Origin: Thalassobacillus devorans
Lineage (GTDB): Bacteria; Bacillota; Bacilli; Bacillales; Halobacillaceae
Direction of reading: 5' to 3'
DNA length: 64,000 bases
NCBI RefSeq assembly: GCF_900176565.1
Contig: NZ_FXEH01000006.1
Coordinates: 868,001 to 932,000 of the forward strand
The notes under the pieces are model-generated. The model made no database searches. It was not told the origin of the DNA and was given only the letters and a program-made list of their open reading frames with translations. A program made the position numbers and the translations under genes. This document shows, in pieces, positions 19,018 to 27,208 of the stretch (its first letter is position 1; every line of letters starts with the position of its first letter).

Positions 19018-19977
19018 ATGAATTGGGAAACGAAAGTAACGGAGCTATTAGGTATTACATATCCGATTATCCAGGGTGGCCTGGCTCACCTCGCTTATTC
19101 CGAACTTGCCGCAGCCGTTTCTGAATCGGGAGGGCTCGGCCAGATTACGGCTATGAGTATGGATGGACCTGAGCAATTGAAAGAAGAAATCAGACGTGTC
19201 AGAGCCATGACCGATAAACCGTTTGGCGTCAACTTTGCTATCGGTCAGCATGGCCGGCCGTTCGAACATATGGTGGAAGTTGCTGTGAACGAAAATGTCC
19301 CTGTCATTTCTGTTACAGGAGGGAACCCTAAACCCGTCTTAGAAATGGTAGAAGGGACAGCTATTAAAAAGTTGGTACTTGTCGCAGCCAGAAGGCAGGC
19401 AGAAAAAGCGGAACAACTTGGTGCCGATGCCGTCATGGTTGTTGGCCAGGAAGGAGGGGGACACATCGGCCGCGATGATATTGGCACGTTTGTTCTCACT
19501 CCCCAGGTAGCCGATTCCGTGTCCATTCCTGTCATCGCATCCGGCGGTATCGGAGACGGAAGAGGATTGATGGCTGCGCTTAGTCTTGGGGCGGAAGGCA
19601 TCGAAATGGGTACCCGATTCATCGCCACGAAAGAATGTGTCCACGCTCATGAAAGTTATAAAAAGGCCTTGGTAGATGCGGACGAAATGAGTACCACGGT
19701 GATCAAACGTTCCCTGAAAGCACCGGCCCGGGCACTAAAAAATAAATGGACTGATGAAATTCTTGCTCTGGAAGCGACGAACCAGGGCTATGAAGGTTTG
19801 AAGAACTATATCAGCGGGGAAGCCAATAAACGATATATCTATCAGGGAGAAGTGGAAGAAGGTTTTGCCTGGGCAGGACAGGTTGCCGGAAGAATAAAGG
19901 ATGTTCCTACAGTAAAAGCTTTAATAGATAACATGATTAATGAAGCGGAAAATATCCGTAAGAAGTGGTGCACATAG
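19018..19977 (+). CDS. Nitronate monooxygenase / FabK-like flavoprotein
   Basis: The 319-residue FMN-dependent TIM-barrel protein belongs to the 2-nitropropane dioxygenase/NMO family (B. subtilis YrpB type). Features: YPIIQGGLAHLA at the N terminus, VVGQEGGGHIGRDD, IPVIASGGIGDGRGLMAAL and GAEGIEMGTRF, which bind FMN. A nitronate monooxygenase is the likelier reading, but FabK-type enoyl-ACP reductases share these motifs. A strong AAGGAGGA precedes the ATG. It is placed between speA and yktA, where B. subtilis has no such gene. Confidence 0.82.
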   Translation: MNWETKVTELLGITYPIIQGGLAHLAYSELAAAVSESGGLGQITAMSMDGPEQLKEEIRRVRAMTDKPFGVNFAIGQHGRPFEHMVEVAVNENVPVISVTGGNPKPVLEMVEGTAIKKLVLVAARRQAEKAEQLGADAVMVVGQEGGGHIGRDDIGTFVLTPQVADSVSIPVIASGGIGDGRGLMAALSLGAEGIEMGTRFIATKECVHAHESYKKALVDADEMSTTVIKRSLKAPARALKNKWTDEILALEATNQGYEGLKNYISGEANKRYIYQGEVEEGFAWAGQVAGRIKDVPTVKALIDNMINEAENIRKKWCT

Positions 19978-19995
19978 AAGAAAGGGGATTCCAGT

Positions 19996-20268
19996 ATGAA
20001 TTATACCTATCCTATCGATGAAACATGGTCCAAACAGGAAATTATCGATGTTGTCAATTTTTATTCGTTAGTAGAGCAGGCATATGAAAAAAGTGTAAAA
20101 CGGGATGAGCTGATGCTCGCCTATACACGCTTCAAACAGATTGTACCTTCCAAAAGTGAAGAAAAGCAATTATGCGGCAAGTTCGAGAAAGAATCCGGTT
20201 ACTCTTGCTACCGGACCGTGAAAAAAGCAAAAGAATTGGAAAACGGCGATAAAGTAAGCATGTCTTAA
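19996..20268 (+). CDS. yktA: UPF0223 protein YktA
   Basis: The 90-residue protein (MNYTYPIDETWSKQEIIDVVNFY) belongs to the UPF0223 family. It is a small soluble helical protein of unknown function. It lies 18 bp after the flavoprotein gene with AAGGGGA upstream, so the two are probably cotranscribed. It shares a two-way terminator with yktB. Confidence 0.9.
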   Translation: MNYTYPIDETWSKQEIIDVVNFYSLVEQAYEKSVKRDELMLAYTRFKQIVPSKSEEKQLCGKFEKESGYSCYRTVKKAKELENGDKVSMS

Positions 20269-20270
20269 TA

Positions 20271-20317
20271 AAAAGTCTGACCATAATGCCATTTTGGCTA
20301 AGGTCAGACTTTTTTAA
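20271..20317. terminator. Two-way terminator between yktA and yktB
   Basis: The stem AAAAGTCTGACC / GGTCAGACTTTT (20271-20282 with 20302-20313), with an inner weak stem, is A-rich on the left and T-rich on the right. Confidence 0.85.
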
Positions 20318-20361
20318 TAAAAGTGAGTCGCTTATCTTGCTGATCAACTCTGGATGTGCAA

Positions 20362-20994
20362 TCAGGCTTGTTTTGCCATGCGGTAAAGAGGTTCGAGTGT
20401 TTCGAAGGCACCCTTGCAACGGGCTAGAAACTTATCAGCATCTTTCAAAACCGGATCATTACGATCGATATTCAGACCACAAAGCAGCTCAGCCTTCTTG
20501 ACATTTTCCAGCCGATCGACCATCTCACTGAATTTTTCATCCGTCAATTCTTTTTGAGGAAGGACATCCGGCTTCGTGTGATCGATCGACCATACAAAGT
20601 CTTCTGGTATTTCTTTTCGAATTTGGTTATCTTCTTTCTTGATTGCTTTAGCAAAGTCCTGTTTTACGGGACTTTCGTAAATAACTGCGAACCAGACAAA
20701 TACATGCGTTTCCCATAATCCGATTTGGAAATGAGGAAGTTTTTTATACCCCCGGTTATTGTTAGCAAGCGCTGCCCATGTATCTTCCGGTGGATTCTTC
20801 GTACGTCGGGCATGCTTGGCGACGTGAACAAACATTTCGTCTCCTGTCAGCGCCGTTACATCCGGTGCGAGCTCAGTTGCAATCGCTTCGAGCTTCGGTG
20901 ACACTTGTGACCGTAGCACTTCCATCCGTTCCTCGAGACCAGGTATCGTGAATACGTCAAAGTCCTTATCGGTAAACCCGTTAAAACGCTCCAT
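20362..20994 (-). CDS. yktB: UPF0637 protein YktB
   Basis: The 210-residue protein starts [24 protein letters not shown] and matches the UPF0637/DUF1054 family (B. subtilis YktB), a soluble alpha/beta protein of unknown function. Conserved features include [13 protein letters not shown] and [12 protein letters not shown]. It is convergent with yktA and stands at its usual place. Confidence 0.92.
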   Translation of the reverse strand: MERFNGFTDKDFDVFTIPGLEERMEVLRSQVSPKLEAIATELAPDVTALTGDEMFVHVAKHARRTKNPPEDTWAALANNNRGYKKLPHFQIGLWETHVFVWFAVIYESPVKQDFAKAIKKEDNQIRKEIPEDFVWSIDHTKPDVLPQKELTDEKFSEMVDRLENVKKAELLCGLNIDRNDPVLKDADKFLARCKGAFETLEPLYRMAKQA

Positions 20995-21186
20995 GTACCA
21001 TCAACTCCTAAACAATTTTGCTAATTGAAAGTTTACCATAGTATAGCCAAACTGCTAAATAATACGTTCTATTGGTTTGAAACCCGGTGAGATTGGTTAA
21101 ATAAAAGTAAATAAAAACACATACCGAATAAGCAAACTGCTCATATAAATAGACAAAAGAGGGTTTCGACAAAGGGAGGGTAAACA

Positions 21187-21375
21187 ATGAAGCGTGTTAT
21201 GGAAGCGTTGTGGCAAAGAGAGGCTGAAGAGAAACTTCCCGTCATCCGTCTGGAAATAGATTATGAACTGATGACTTTATATGATGCGATGATGGAGGAG
21301 GATGAAGAGCAAATAGCCATAAGCAAGCAACGATTGAATGAACTGCGTACCGAGCTACTTCAATGGATGGCATAA
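21187..21375 (+). CDS. ykzI: Small YkzI-like protein
   Basis: The 62-residue protein (MKRVMEALWQREAEEKLP) is helical, rich in Glu and Met, without membrane segments. A good AAGGGAGGG precedes the ATG. The assignment to ykzI rests mainly on position between yktB and suhB as in B. subtilis. Function unknown. Confidence 0.65.
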   Translation: MKRVMEALWQREAEEKLPVIRLEIDYELMTLYDAMMEEDEEQIAISKQRLNELRTELLQWMA

Positions 21376-21378
21376 ACA

Positions 21379-21405
21379 GGGCAGCTGATTAGTTGCTCTT
21401 TTTTT
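21379..21405 (+). terminator. Terminator of ykzI
   Basis: The stem GGGCAGCT / AGTTGCTC (with G-U pairs) and a T7 tail stand 3 bp after the stop codon. A family C repeat starts 2 bp behind the T-run. Confidence 0.75.
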
Positions 21406-21406
21406 G

Positions 21407-21500
21407 TACTTTAAAAAGTTTAACTTTTGTAAAGAATCAAAGTATAAGAAAACATGAAGGCTTCCGCATAAGTGATAGGCGACAAGTCAAATTTTTCTAA
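21407..21500 (+). repeat. Family C repeat, copy 2
   Basis: This 94 bp element begins TACTTTAAAAAG, has CAAAGTATAAG and GAAGGCTTCCGCATAA in the middle, and ends GACAAGTCAAATTTTTCTAA. Length and order of blocks equal the 93 bp copy nested at 24916-25008. It follows the T7G end of the ykzI terminator directly. Confidence 0.7.
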
Positions 21501-21598
21501 TATATAATGAGTAAAAGAAATAAGTGTATGATATGGTAGATATTTGTTAGGCTAATCATACAGTATTTTTACGTTAAAACGTTAAAGGAGTTCTTGTC

Positions 21599-22405
21599 AT
21601 GGAAACACAAACAAAGCAAAATCTATTCGAACAGGCAAAGTCATGGGTGCTTGAAGCAGGGGAAAACATTCGTCAGCAGATGGAGCAGCCATTTAAGGTG
21701 GAAACCAAAGCGGGCCCCAATGATCTTGTGACAGAATTAGACAAGGCAACAGAAAAATTCTTCGTTGAGAAAATAAACTCCACATATCCGGATCATAAGC
21801 TGTTTGGAGAAGAAGGATTCGGGGATGAAATCAAGACACTTGATGGCACTGTTTGGATCGTTGATCCGATCGACGGTACCATGAATTTCGTCCATCAAAA
21901 GCGGAACTTCGCCATATCAGTCGGGATATATCAAGACGGAGTTGGAGAAATTGGAATCATTTATGATGTCATGGCTGACGTCCTTTATACAGGGATTCGG
22001 GGAGAAGGTGCTTATAAGAACGATAAACGACTGGACTCTCTGAGAAAGCCTCAATCATTGGAAAGTTCGATTTTATGTATCAACTCGTTCTGGGCGTTAC
22101 GCAATAAACGGGTAAGTGAAGAAGGAATTCACCGTCTTGTTGAAACAGTAAGAGGGACCCGTTCCTTTGGTTCAGCAGCACTGGAATTTGCATACGTTGC
22201 GGAAGGTATTATTGATGGTTATTTAACGATGAGTCTGATGCCGTGGGATATAGCGGCGGGAATTGTCATCGTTGATGAAGCCGGAGGAATAACCACCCAG
22301 GCTGATGGAGAGCCGGTCAATATGCTAGAGAAAAACTCCATCCTGACGTCCCATAAGGACATCCACAAAGAAATTGTCAGTGAGTATATCGAATTGAAGA
22401 AATAA
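21599..22405 (+). CDS. suhB: Inositol monophosphatase-family phosphatase SuhB (YktC)
   Basis: The 268-residue Mg2+-dependent phosphatase has the family motifs GEEG (about 74), WIVDPIDGTMNFVH (about 90-103) and the C-terminal MPWDIAAGIVIVDEAGG. These coordinate the metal ions and bind the phosphate. It dephosphorylates inositol phosphate or a related sugar phosphate. In B. subtilis this gene is yktC at the same locus. AAAGGAG lies just upstream, and a very strong terminator follows. Confidence 0.93.
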   Translation: METQTKQNLFEQAKSWVLEAGENIRQQMEQPFKVETKAGPNDLVTELDKATEKFFVEKINSTYPDHKLFGEEGFGDEIKTLDGTVWIVDPIDGTMNFVHQKRNFAISVGIYQDGVGEIGIIYDVMADVLYTGIRGEGAYKNDKRLDSLRKPQSLESSILCINSFWALRNKRVSEEGIHRLVETVRGTRSFGSAALEFAYVAEGIIDGYLTMSLMPWDIAAGIVIVDEAGGITTQADGEPVNMLEKNSILTSHKDIHKEIVSEYIELKK

Positions 22406-22407
22406 CT

Positions 22408-22445
22408 AAAAAACGATCGTGACCCTGTAGTCACGATCGTTTTTT
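22408..22445. terminator. Two-way terminator between suhB and ylaF
   Basis: A perfect 16 bp stem (22408-22423 with 22430-22445) with A-run and T-run flanks. It overlaps the 3' end of ylaF. Confidence 0.95.
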
Positions 22446-22604
22446 ACGTTTAGCAGCTATGCCAAAACCCATAACCCCAAAACCAAGCAAAAGAAACAGT
22501 CCGGCTAGCCAGAAGTTCTTCATACCCAGGGCGAATCCTACAAATACAAAACAAAGGATCGCTAAAAAAGCGGTAAACATCCTTTTCCAGTCTATTTTTC
22601 CCAT
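22431..22604 (-). CDS. ylaF: YlaF-like small membrane protein (DUF5325)
   Basis: The 57-residue protein starts MGKIDWKRMFTAFLAILCF at 22604. It has two membrane segments (about 10-27 and 30-48) and a basic tail (AAKRKKRS). The ATG is chosen over the GTG three codons upstream because AGAGGTG spans that GTG. It corresponds to YlaF of the B. subtilis yla cluster. Function unknown. Confidence 0.75.
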   Translation of the reverse strand: MGKIDWKRMFTAFLAILCFVFVGFALGMKNFWLAGLFLLLGFGVMGFGIAAKRKKRS

Positions 22605-22757
22605 AACTCTCACCTCTTTTATATGTACTATTCAAGTATAGCTGAGTTATCGTTTGTTGAAAATGGTCGAATCCTAAGGGGGATCCTGATAATTTCTTCT
22701 AGCGCCAGCTGCATATGTTTAGTATGATGGAGACAAGAGAGAACAAGGGGGAACATC

Positions 22758-23129
22758 ATGAACGAGGAAAATGTTTTAAATGTACCCAATGATTTGTGGC
22801 CGATAGCAGATTTCTTCTTCCAGGGCTTGGGTACAGAAGTGAATATGAATAATGAAAATGAAGTAGCCTTGCTTTTCCGTGGCTTCTTTTTATTGTATTT
22901 AACCGTCGTCATCCTGGCGATCGTTACGTTCAAGCTTGGTTTTGCAAGGAAACTGCCTTTAATACAGAACATTATTGTATATGCTGTATTAATTATTGGA
23001 ACTTTCTTTTTGACGCTGATTCTTGGCTTGAACCTACCGATTGCAGAAAGCCTGCTTGCTTCAGCCGTCGTATTAGGGATTTACCGACTCCGGCTCCATA
23101 GGGAACGAAGCGGAAGAAACGAAGGATAA
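22758..23129 (+). CDS. ylaH: YlaH-like membrane protein
   Basis: The 123-residue protein has two membrane segments (about residues 42-64 and 70-100) and a basic C-terminal tail. It matches the YlaH-like family that in B. subtilis lies downstream of typA (bipA). Here typA is missing between ylaF and ylaH. AAGGGGGAAC precedes the ATG. Function unknown. Confidence 0.8.
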   Translation: MNEENVLNVPNDLWPIADFFFQGLGTEVNMNNENEVALLFRGFFLLYLTVVILAIVTFKLGFARKLPLIQNIIVYAVLIIGTFFLTLILGLNLPIAESLLASAVVLGIYRLRLHRERSGRNEG

Positions 23130-23147
23130 TATAAGGAGAGTGAAGGA

Positions 23148-23432
23148 ATGCGCTCACTGCAGGATGCTGTTTATAATTGGCTCACCATCAAAGTAGTTGC
23201 CGAAAACCGTCCCGACGACCTGTCTGCAAACGAAACAGCCGATTTTTTTTACGAAATGCTGAAGGAAGATCATCACCTGACAGACATAGAAATCCATCGG
23301 GATGAAGAAATGTATCAAGTGGAATGCATCACAGAGGATAAAGTGCGCAAGTTCCGCTTTCCGACTGAACTGATTGAACTGATCCTTAACCAGATTGAAG
23401 AAGAGCCACATAAATTTAAAAATTATCATTAA
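23148..23432 (+). CDS. Conserved hypothetical protein downstream of ylaH
   Basis: The 94-residue acidic soluble protein (MRSLQDAVYNWLTIKVVAEN) has no cysteine motif beyond a single Cys. I do not recognise the family. AAGGAGAGTGAAGG before the ATG and the 18 bp gap to ylaH argue for a real, cotranscribed gene. The family C fragment at 23435 abuts its stop codon. Confidence 0.7.
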   Translation: MRSLQDAVYNWLTIKVVAENRPDDLSANETADFFYEMLKEDHHLTDIEIHRDEEMYQVECITEDKVRKFRFPTELIELILNQIEEEPHKFKNYH

Positions 23433-23434
23433 TA

Positions 23435-23500
23435 CTAGAAGGACTTGGCTTGTCGCCAAGTCGTCACGATGACTTAATAGAGTAAAACATTCTTCATGTA
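23435..23500 (-). repeat. Family C repeat, short copy 6
   Basis: Read on the minus strand it begins TACATGAAG next to the tail of a terminator, and ends in CTTGGCGACAAGCCAAG, then TCCTTCTAG. The right-end hairpin is nearly identical to that of the copy at 24916; the middle is shorter and diverged. Confidence 0.5.
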
Positions 23501-23504
23501 CAAC

Positions 23505-23552
23505 AAAGGCTGACCTCGATAGAGAAGTGAATCTCTCCGGTCAGCCCTTTTT
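23505..23552. terminator. Two-way terminator before ylaI
   Basis: The outer stem AAAGGCTGACC / GGTCAGCCCTTT has an inner AGAGA/TCTCT stem. T-runs lie on the right (plus) and left (minus) side. It ends against the ylaI stop codon. Confidence 0.8.
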
Positions 23553-23756
23553 CTAACTAAGATATTTTTCGGTTTTCCGTTCTTTATAGATGCGGAAATC
23601 ACCAGTTGCCAATCTTTGTTTAGTTTTTTCCTCAATACGATCATGACAGCTTGGACACATGTACGTAGTGAGGCGCCGGTTTCTCAGCCGTTTTGCCTGT
23701 AGGCAATTACTGTCGATATTGTTTATATCATCACAAATGACACATTTGACCCGCAT
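23553..23756 (-). CDS. ylaI: YlaI-like zinc-ribbon protein (DUF2197)
   Basis: The 67-residue protein starts MRVKCVICDDINNID and has two CxxC pairs (CVIC and CPSC), a four-Cys zinc ribbon, and a basic middle. It matches YlaI. The ATG at 23756 lies 5 bp behind GAGGTGA; the GTG three codons earlier overlaps that site. Role unknown. Confidence 0.85.
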   Translation of the reverse strand: MRVKCVICDDINNIDSNCLQAKRLRNRRLTTYMCPSCHDRIEEKTKQRLATGDFRIYKERKTEKYLS

Positions 23757-23972
23757 AAATTTCACCTCAGTTAATCATTGGTTTCTTTCTGATACAGGCT
23801 CATCCAAAAAGACAAAGCCTGATTTACAAGACGGCTTTTATCCTTATAGTAGTTCACCTATTAGCTTGAAAGCCTATAGTAAAAGTATAACATACCATAT
23901 ATATAGACGCATTAAAGCAAAGGTTTATCAGTTATCCCTCAAGACTGGGTTAAACACAAAGGAGGAATAGGA

Positions 23973-24425
23973 ATGGCGAATCAAGTAGAACAAGCTTTAA
24001 ACGATAAACAATATGAACTGCTGCAACAAGAAACATTTATGTTGTTATCTACTTATCATGAAGAGACGCGTTCTCCGATGGTGAATGCGATCAGCTGGGT
24101 ATATGCCAAAGACAGAAGAACCCTTGTATTCGCGGTGGATAATCGTTCGGTTATTGTCCGGAATATTAAATCCGCCCCTAAAATCGTGTTGACTTTAATT
24201 GATGCAGACTCCACTTATTCCATTAAAGGAGAGGGGAAGGTGTTGACCGAACGAATCGAAGAGATTCCGTTGAAGCTCGCCAAAATTGAAGTGGACATTG
24301 AAGAAGTAAGAGATGTCATGTTTTACGGAGCGAAAATTTCTAAAGGACCTGACTATGATAAAACATATGATGAGAAAGCTGCGGCCAAGCTGGATCGCCA
24401 GGTCATGACCTCCTTGAAGGATTAA
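23973..24425 (+). CDS. Pyridoxamine 5'-phosphate oxidase-family (FMN-binding split barrel) protein
   Basis: The 150-residue protein has the split-barrel pattern TFMLLSTYHEETRSPMVNAISWVY followed by LVFAVDNRSVIVRNIKSAPKIVLTLI. Small proteins of this kind bind FMN, F420 or haem. The specific activity is not clear. AAGGAGG precedes the ATG. It lies between ylaI and ylaJ, without a B. subtilis counterpart there that I can name. Confidence 0.75.
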   Translation: MANQVEQALNDKQYELLQQETFMLLSTYHEETRSPMVNAISWVYAKDRRTLVFAVDNRSVIVRNIKSAPKIVLTLIDADSTYSIKGEGKVLTERIEEIPLKLAKIEVDIEEVRDVMFYGAKISKGPDYDKTYDEKAAAKLDRQVMTSLKD

Positions 24426-24498
24426 CCAGAAAAATACTGTTTCAAATAAATACATTTCGGGAAGTGTATTTACAGAAGACCAAGAAAGGATGATTTCT

Positions 24499-24780
24499 TT
24501 GAGGAAAAGATGGATTTTTTCAACGGTAGGTGCACTAGGCGCAGGTACTTTAGCATACTTGCTGAAGGATGAAGAACGCCGGGGCCAATGGAAAGGGAAA
24601 GCGCAGTCACTTTTCACAAAGTCTAATGGCAGTGATTTACCAGTAGAAGCAGCTGGAAATCCGCAGGAAGACAATCACGAAAATACTAAGATGGTGTCCG
24701 AAGGTTCTCAATTCGGGGTCCAGTATTATAATGAACTGACCGAAAAAGAACGAGAAATACTTGAAAAAGCAAACAGCTAA
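24499..24780 (+). CDS. Small protein with N-terminal membrane anchor
   Basis: The start is the TTG at 24499 (MRKRWIFSTVGALGAG), 9 bp behind AAAGGA; the ATG at 24490 touches that site. The 93-residue product has one N-terminal hydrophobic segment (about 5-22) and an acidic hydrophilic rest ending ILEKANS. Family not recognised. The terminator stem overlaps its stop codon. Confidence 0.6.
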   Translation: MRKRWIFSTVGALGAGTLAYLLKDEERRGQWKGKAQSLFTKSNGSDLPVEAAGNPQEDNHENTKMVSEGSQFGVQYYNELTEKEREILEKANS

Positions 24781-24808
24781 ATCCTGAAAAGGATTTAGCT
24801 GTTCTTTT
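24772..24808 (+). terminator. Terminator overlapping the stop codon of the anchor-protein gene
   Basis: A perfect 14 bp stem (24772-24785 with 24790-24803) with a GAAA loop and a T5 tail. The TAA stop is inside the left arm. Confidence 0.9.
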
Positions 24809-24817
24809 TGGTTTAAT

Positions 24818-25072
24818 AAATTATAAAATTTTCTTTTTGTGTATAATTTTACGTAGTGGTTACATCCAGCTCCAGCGCCTACCCCCTCGAGGTCTTAAGT
24901 CAATCCTCTCTGTGATTAGAAAAACTTGGCTTATCGCCAATGTTTTATGGCGAAAGCTTTAGTTTTACTTATACTTTAAACCTTTATAAACTTAATTGGT
25001 CTAAAGTACAAAAAACGTCACGGCGAGGATTGCCTTAAGCTTGTCAGGGGTGAGCAAGGCGCTTGCGCTTTT
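24818..25072. repeat. Family A repeat, copy 2, split by a family C insertion
   Basis: The outer parts match copy 1 at 629-790 nearly base for base: CTCCAGCGCCTACCCCCTCG on the left, AGGCGCTTGCGCTTTT on the right. A 93 bp foreign block sits at the tip of the hairpin. As in copy 1, the element ends a few bases before the stop codon of a minus-strand gene (ylaJ). Confidence 0.85.
24916..25008 (-). mobile_element. Family C element nested in family A
   Basis: Comparison with the empty copy (GTGA then CAAAAAACGTCAC at 723-740) shows a clean 93 bp insertion with no base lost and no target duplication longer than the one ambiguous A. On the minus strand it starts TACTTTAGACC directly behind TTTTTTG. 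It has TACTTTA/TAAAGTA near the left end, and ends with the hairpin TTGGCGATAAGCCAA plus GTTTTTCTAA. It has no coding capacity. Confidence 0.8.
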
Positions 25073-25077
25073 GTAAT

Positions 25078-25686
25078 TCAATTATTTTCTTTGTTCAAAT
25101 GTTCGTTGGATTGCTCTTCTTCGATTTCATCCAGCTTCTGTTCTTCTCTTTCAGGAACAGATTCTTTATTCGGATCAGGCTCTTCCGGACGGTCGTCATC
25201 AATTGGCATTTCCGGCATGTAACGGCCGACAATGGCACTTAATTCTTCGCTAATGGCCTGAATCGGATGGCCTTCCTGCAGTTTGTTGTTCAATTGCCTG
25301 ATTCGTTCTACACCGTCTGCATCGGCAACAACAACTGCTTGTTTTCCGTATGGGTCATGTTTCAATGATTCTCCTACAGAATATTTGATCGTGCCCACCC
25401 GGGACCGATCTAATTCCTTATCAACGTCTATGCCCACCACAACATAAGGACCCAGCACAATCGCAGTAGCATCATGCACATTTGGGACTTCTGTTGCCAG
25501 TTTAGCTAGGTGTTGCGCAATCTCCTGATTGGAACGATCTTCCTTTTCTATAGGATCTGAATCTTTTACCATCAACGGTTCTGTTCCATCACGCTCTTGC
25601 TGTAATGTTTCCGGATCGTCGTTCTGACAAGCCGTCAAAGCGAATAAAGCAGTCAATATCAAGGCGTTAAGCATATGTTTTTTCAT
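25078..25686 (-). CDS. ylaJ: YlaJ/YhcN-family sporulation lipoprotein
   Basis: The 202-residue protein has a signal peptide with lipobox LTAC (Cys20). The YhcN/YlaJ domain (about 50-150) contains VPNVHDATAIVLGPYVVVGIDVD, with secretion-and-adhesion-like repeats, and the tail is very acidic. Members are forespore lipoproteins found in the spore inner membrane and affecting germination. It indicates a spore former. The gene lies divergent from ylaK. Confidence 0.9.
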   Translation of the reverse strand: MKKHMLNALILTALFALTACQNDDPETLQQERDGTEPLMVKDSDPIEKEDRSNQEIAQHLAKLATEVPNVHDATAIVLGPYVVVGIDVDKELDRSRVGTIKYSVGESLKHDPYGKQAVVVADADGVERIRQLNNKLQEGHPIQAISEELSAIVGRYMPEMPIDDDRPEEPDPNKESVPEREEQKLDEIEEEQSNEHLNKENN

Positions 25687-25807
25687 TGTAAGTTCACCTT
25701 CTTTTTTTACTAGCGTTTGTCAGGTCGTCTATCCTTATGCATCGGAACATATAAATGAGGTAAGAACCCTTGGAACCCTTCAACCTGATATATAGGAGGC
25801 GTACTGT

Positions 25808-27130
25808 TTGAAAAAAATCTATGTCTTGGATACGAACGTCCTGCTTCAGGATCCAAACGCAATTTATACTTTTGAGGATAATGAAGTCATCATTCCAGCC
25901 GTCGTATTAGAAGAAGTGGATACGAAGAAAAGAATCATGGAAGAAATAGGCCGCAATGCAAGGCAGGTATCGCGTATCATTGATAGGCTTCGCGTGAAAG
26001 GTGAACTGCACAAAGGGGTTCTGCTTCGCAATGGAGGTAAATTGAAAATCGAATTGAACCACCGATCTTATCAAAAAATGGAAGAAATTTTTGTTGAAAA
26101 AACAAATGATAACCGGATCTTGGCAGTAGCGCTGAATCTGCACGAAGAAGAAAAACAAAAGAAAGACGGCAAACAGGTGATACTTGTTTCGAAAGATATG
26201 CTGATGCGGGTGAAAGCGGATGCGATGGGAATACCAGCTGAAGACTTTCTGAATGAACGGGCCATTCACAAAGATGAAATATACCCAGGCTTTTCCGAAC
26301 TTTATGCAGAAAAAGAAGCCCTGGACCGCTTTTACAAAGATGGACAGCTTCCCATCCAGGAATTGACACGGTCTTATTACCCGAATGAATTTTTTATTTT
26401 AAAAAACCGGAACAATCCTTCCCAATCAGCAATGGGAATGGTAAACCAGCAGGGGTTTTTAAAGCCTTGCCAATTTTCCAATGAACATGTGTGGGGGATA
26501 AAACCAAGAAATGCGCAGCAAATCATGGCGATGGAGCTGCTGCTAAGACGGGACATACCATTAGTCACGTTGACGGGGAAAGCAGGGACAGGCAAAACGC
26601 TGCTGGCGCTTGCTGCCGGTTTGATGCAAATCGAAGACTTAGGATTGTATAAGAAGATGTTAGTAGCACGCCCGATTGTACCACTGGGGAAAGACTTAGG
26701 TTATCTTCCAGGAGAGAAAGATGAAAAACTTAGACCGTGGGTCCAGCCGATATATGATAACCTGGAGCATTTATTCAATGTGAAAAAGCCGGGTGAGCTG
26801 GACGGCATTTTATCAGGTCTTGGTTCGATACAAGTAGAAGCATTGACTTACATCAGGGGCAGAAGTATACCCGATCAGCTCATATTAATCGATGAAGCGC
26901 AGAACCTTACCCGCCATGAAGTAAAAACAATCCTGACAAGAATCGGGGAGGGAAGCAAAATTGTCCTTCTGGGAGACACTCAGCAGATCGACCATCCTTA
27001 TTTAGACGAATATAATAATGGGCTTATGCATGTGGTGGAGAAATTCAAGCATCATAACTTGAGCGGACATGTGAAACTGATAAAAGGGGAACGTTCACCA
27101 CTCGCCCAGCTCGCAGCCGATTTCTTGTAA
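25808..27130 (+). CDS. ylaK: PIN domain plus PhoH-like ATPase YlaK (PhoH2 type)
   Basis: The 440-residue protein combines an N-terminal PIN nuclease domain (residues 1-140, YVLDTNVLLQDP with the acidic metal-binding residues) with a C-terminal PhoH ATPase. The ATPase has Walker A LTGKAGTGKTLLALAAG at about 255 and Walker B LILIDEAQNLT. PhoH2 proteins are RNA helicase/ribonuclease enzymes. The start is TTG, with AGGAGG 8 bp upstream. Confidence 0.93.
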   Translation: MKKIYVLDTNVLLQDPNAIYTFEDNEVIIPAVVLEEVDTKKRIMEEIGRNARQVSRIIDRLRVKGELHKGVLLRNGGKLKIELNHRSYQKMEEIFVEKTNDNRILAVALNLHEEEKQKKDGKQVILVSKDMLMRVKADAMGIPAEDFLNERAIHKDEIYPGFSELYAEKEALDRFYKDGQLPIQELTRSYYPNEFFILKNRNNPSQSAMGMVNQQGFLKPCQFSNEHVWGIKPRNAQQIMAMELLLRRDIPLVTLTGKAGTGKTLLALAAGLMQIEDLGLYKKMLVARPIVPLGKDLGYLPGEKDEKLRPWVQPIYDNLEHLFNVKKPGELDGILSGLGSIQVEALTYIRGRSIPDQLILIDEAQNLTRHEVKTILTRIGEGSKIVLLGDTQQIDHPYLDEYNNGLMHVVEKFKHHNLSGHVKLIKGERSPLAQLAADFL

Positions 27131-27146
27131 ACACACGATAAATAAA

Positions 27147-27190
27147 AAGCTGGCAGGCAGGAGACTTCAAACAAACCTGCCAGCCAGCTT
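27147..27190 (-). terminator. Terminator of ylaL (also behind ylaK)
   Basis: A 15 bp stem with one mismatch (27147-27161 with 27176-27190). A T-run follows on the minus strand, so it mainly serves ylaL. Confidence 0.8.
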
Positions 27191-27208
27191 AATTTGCATG
27201 GATGCAAA

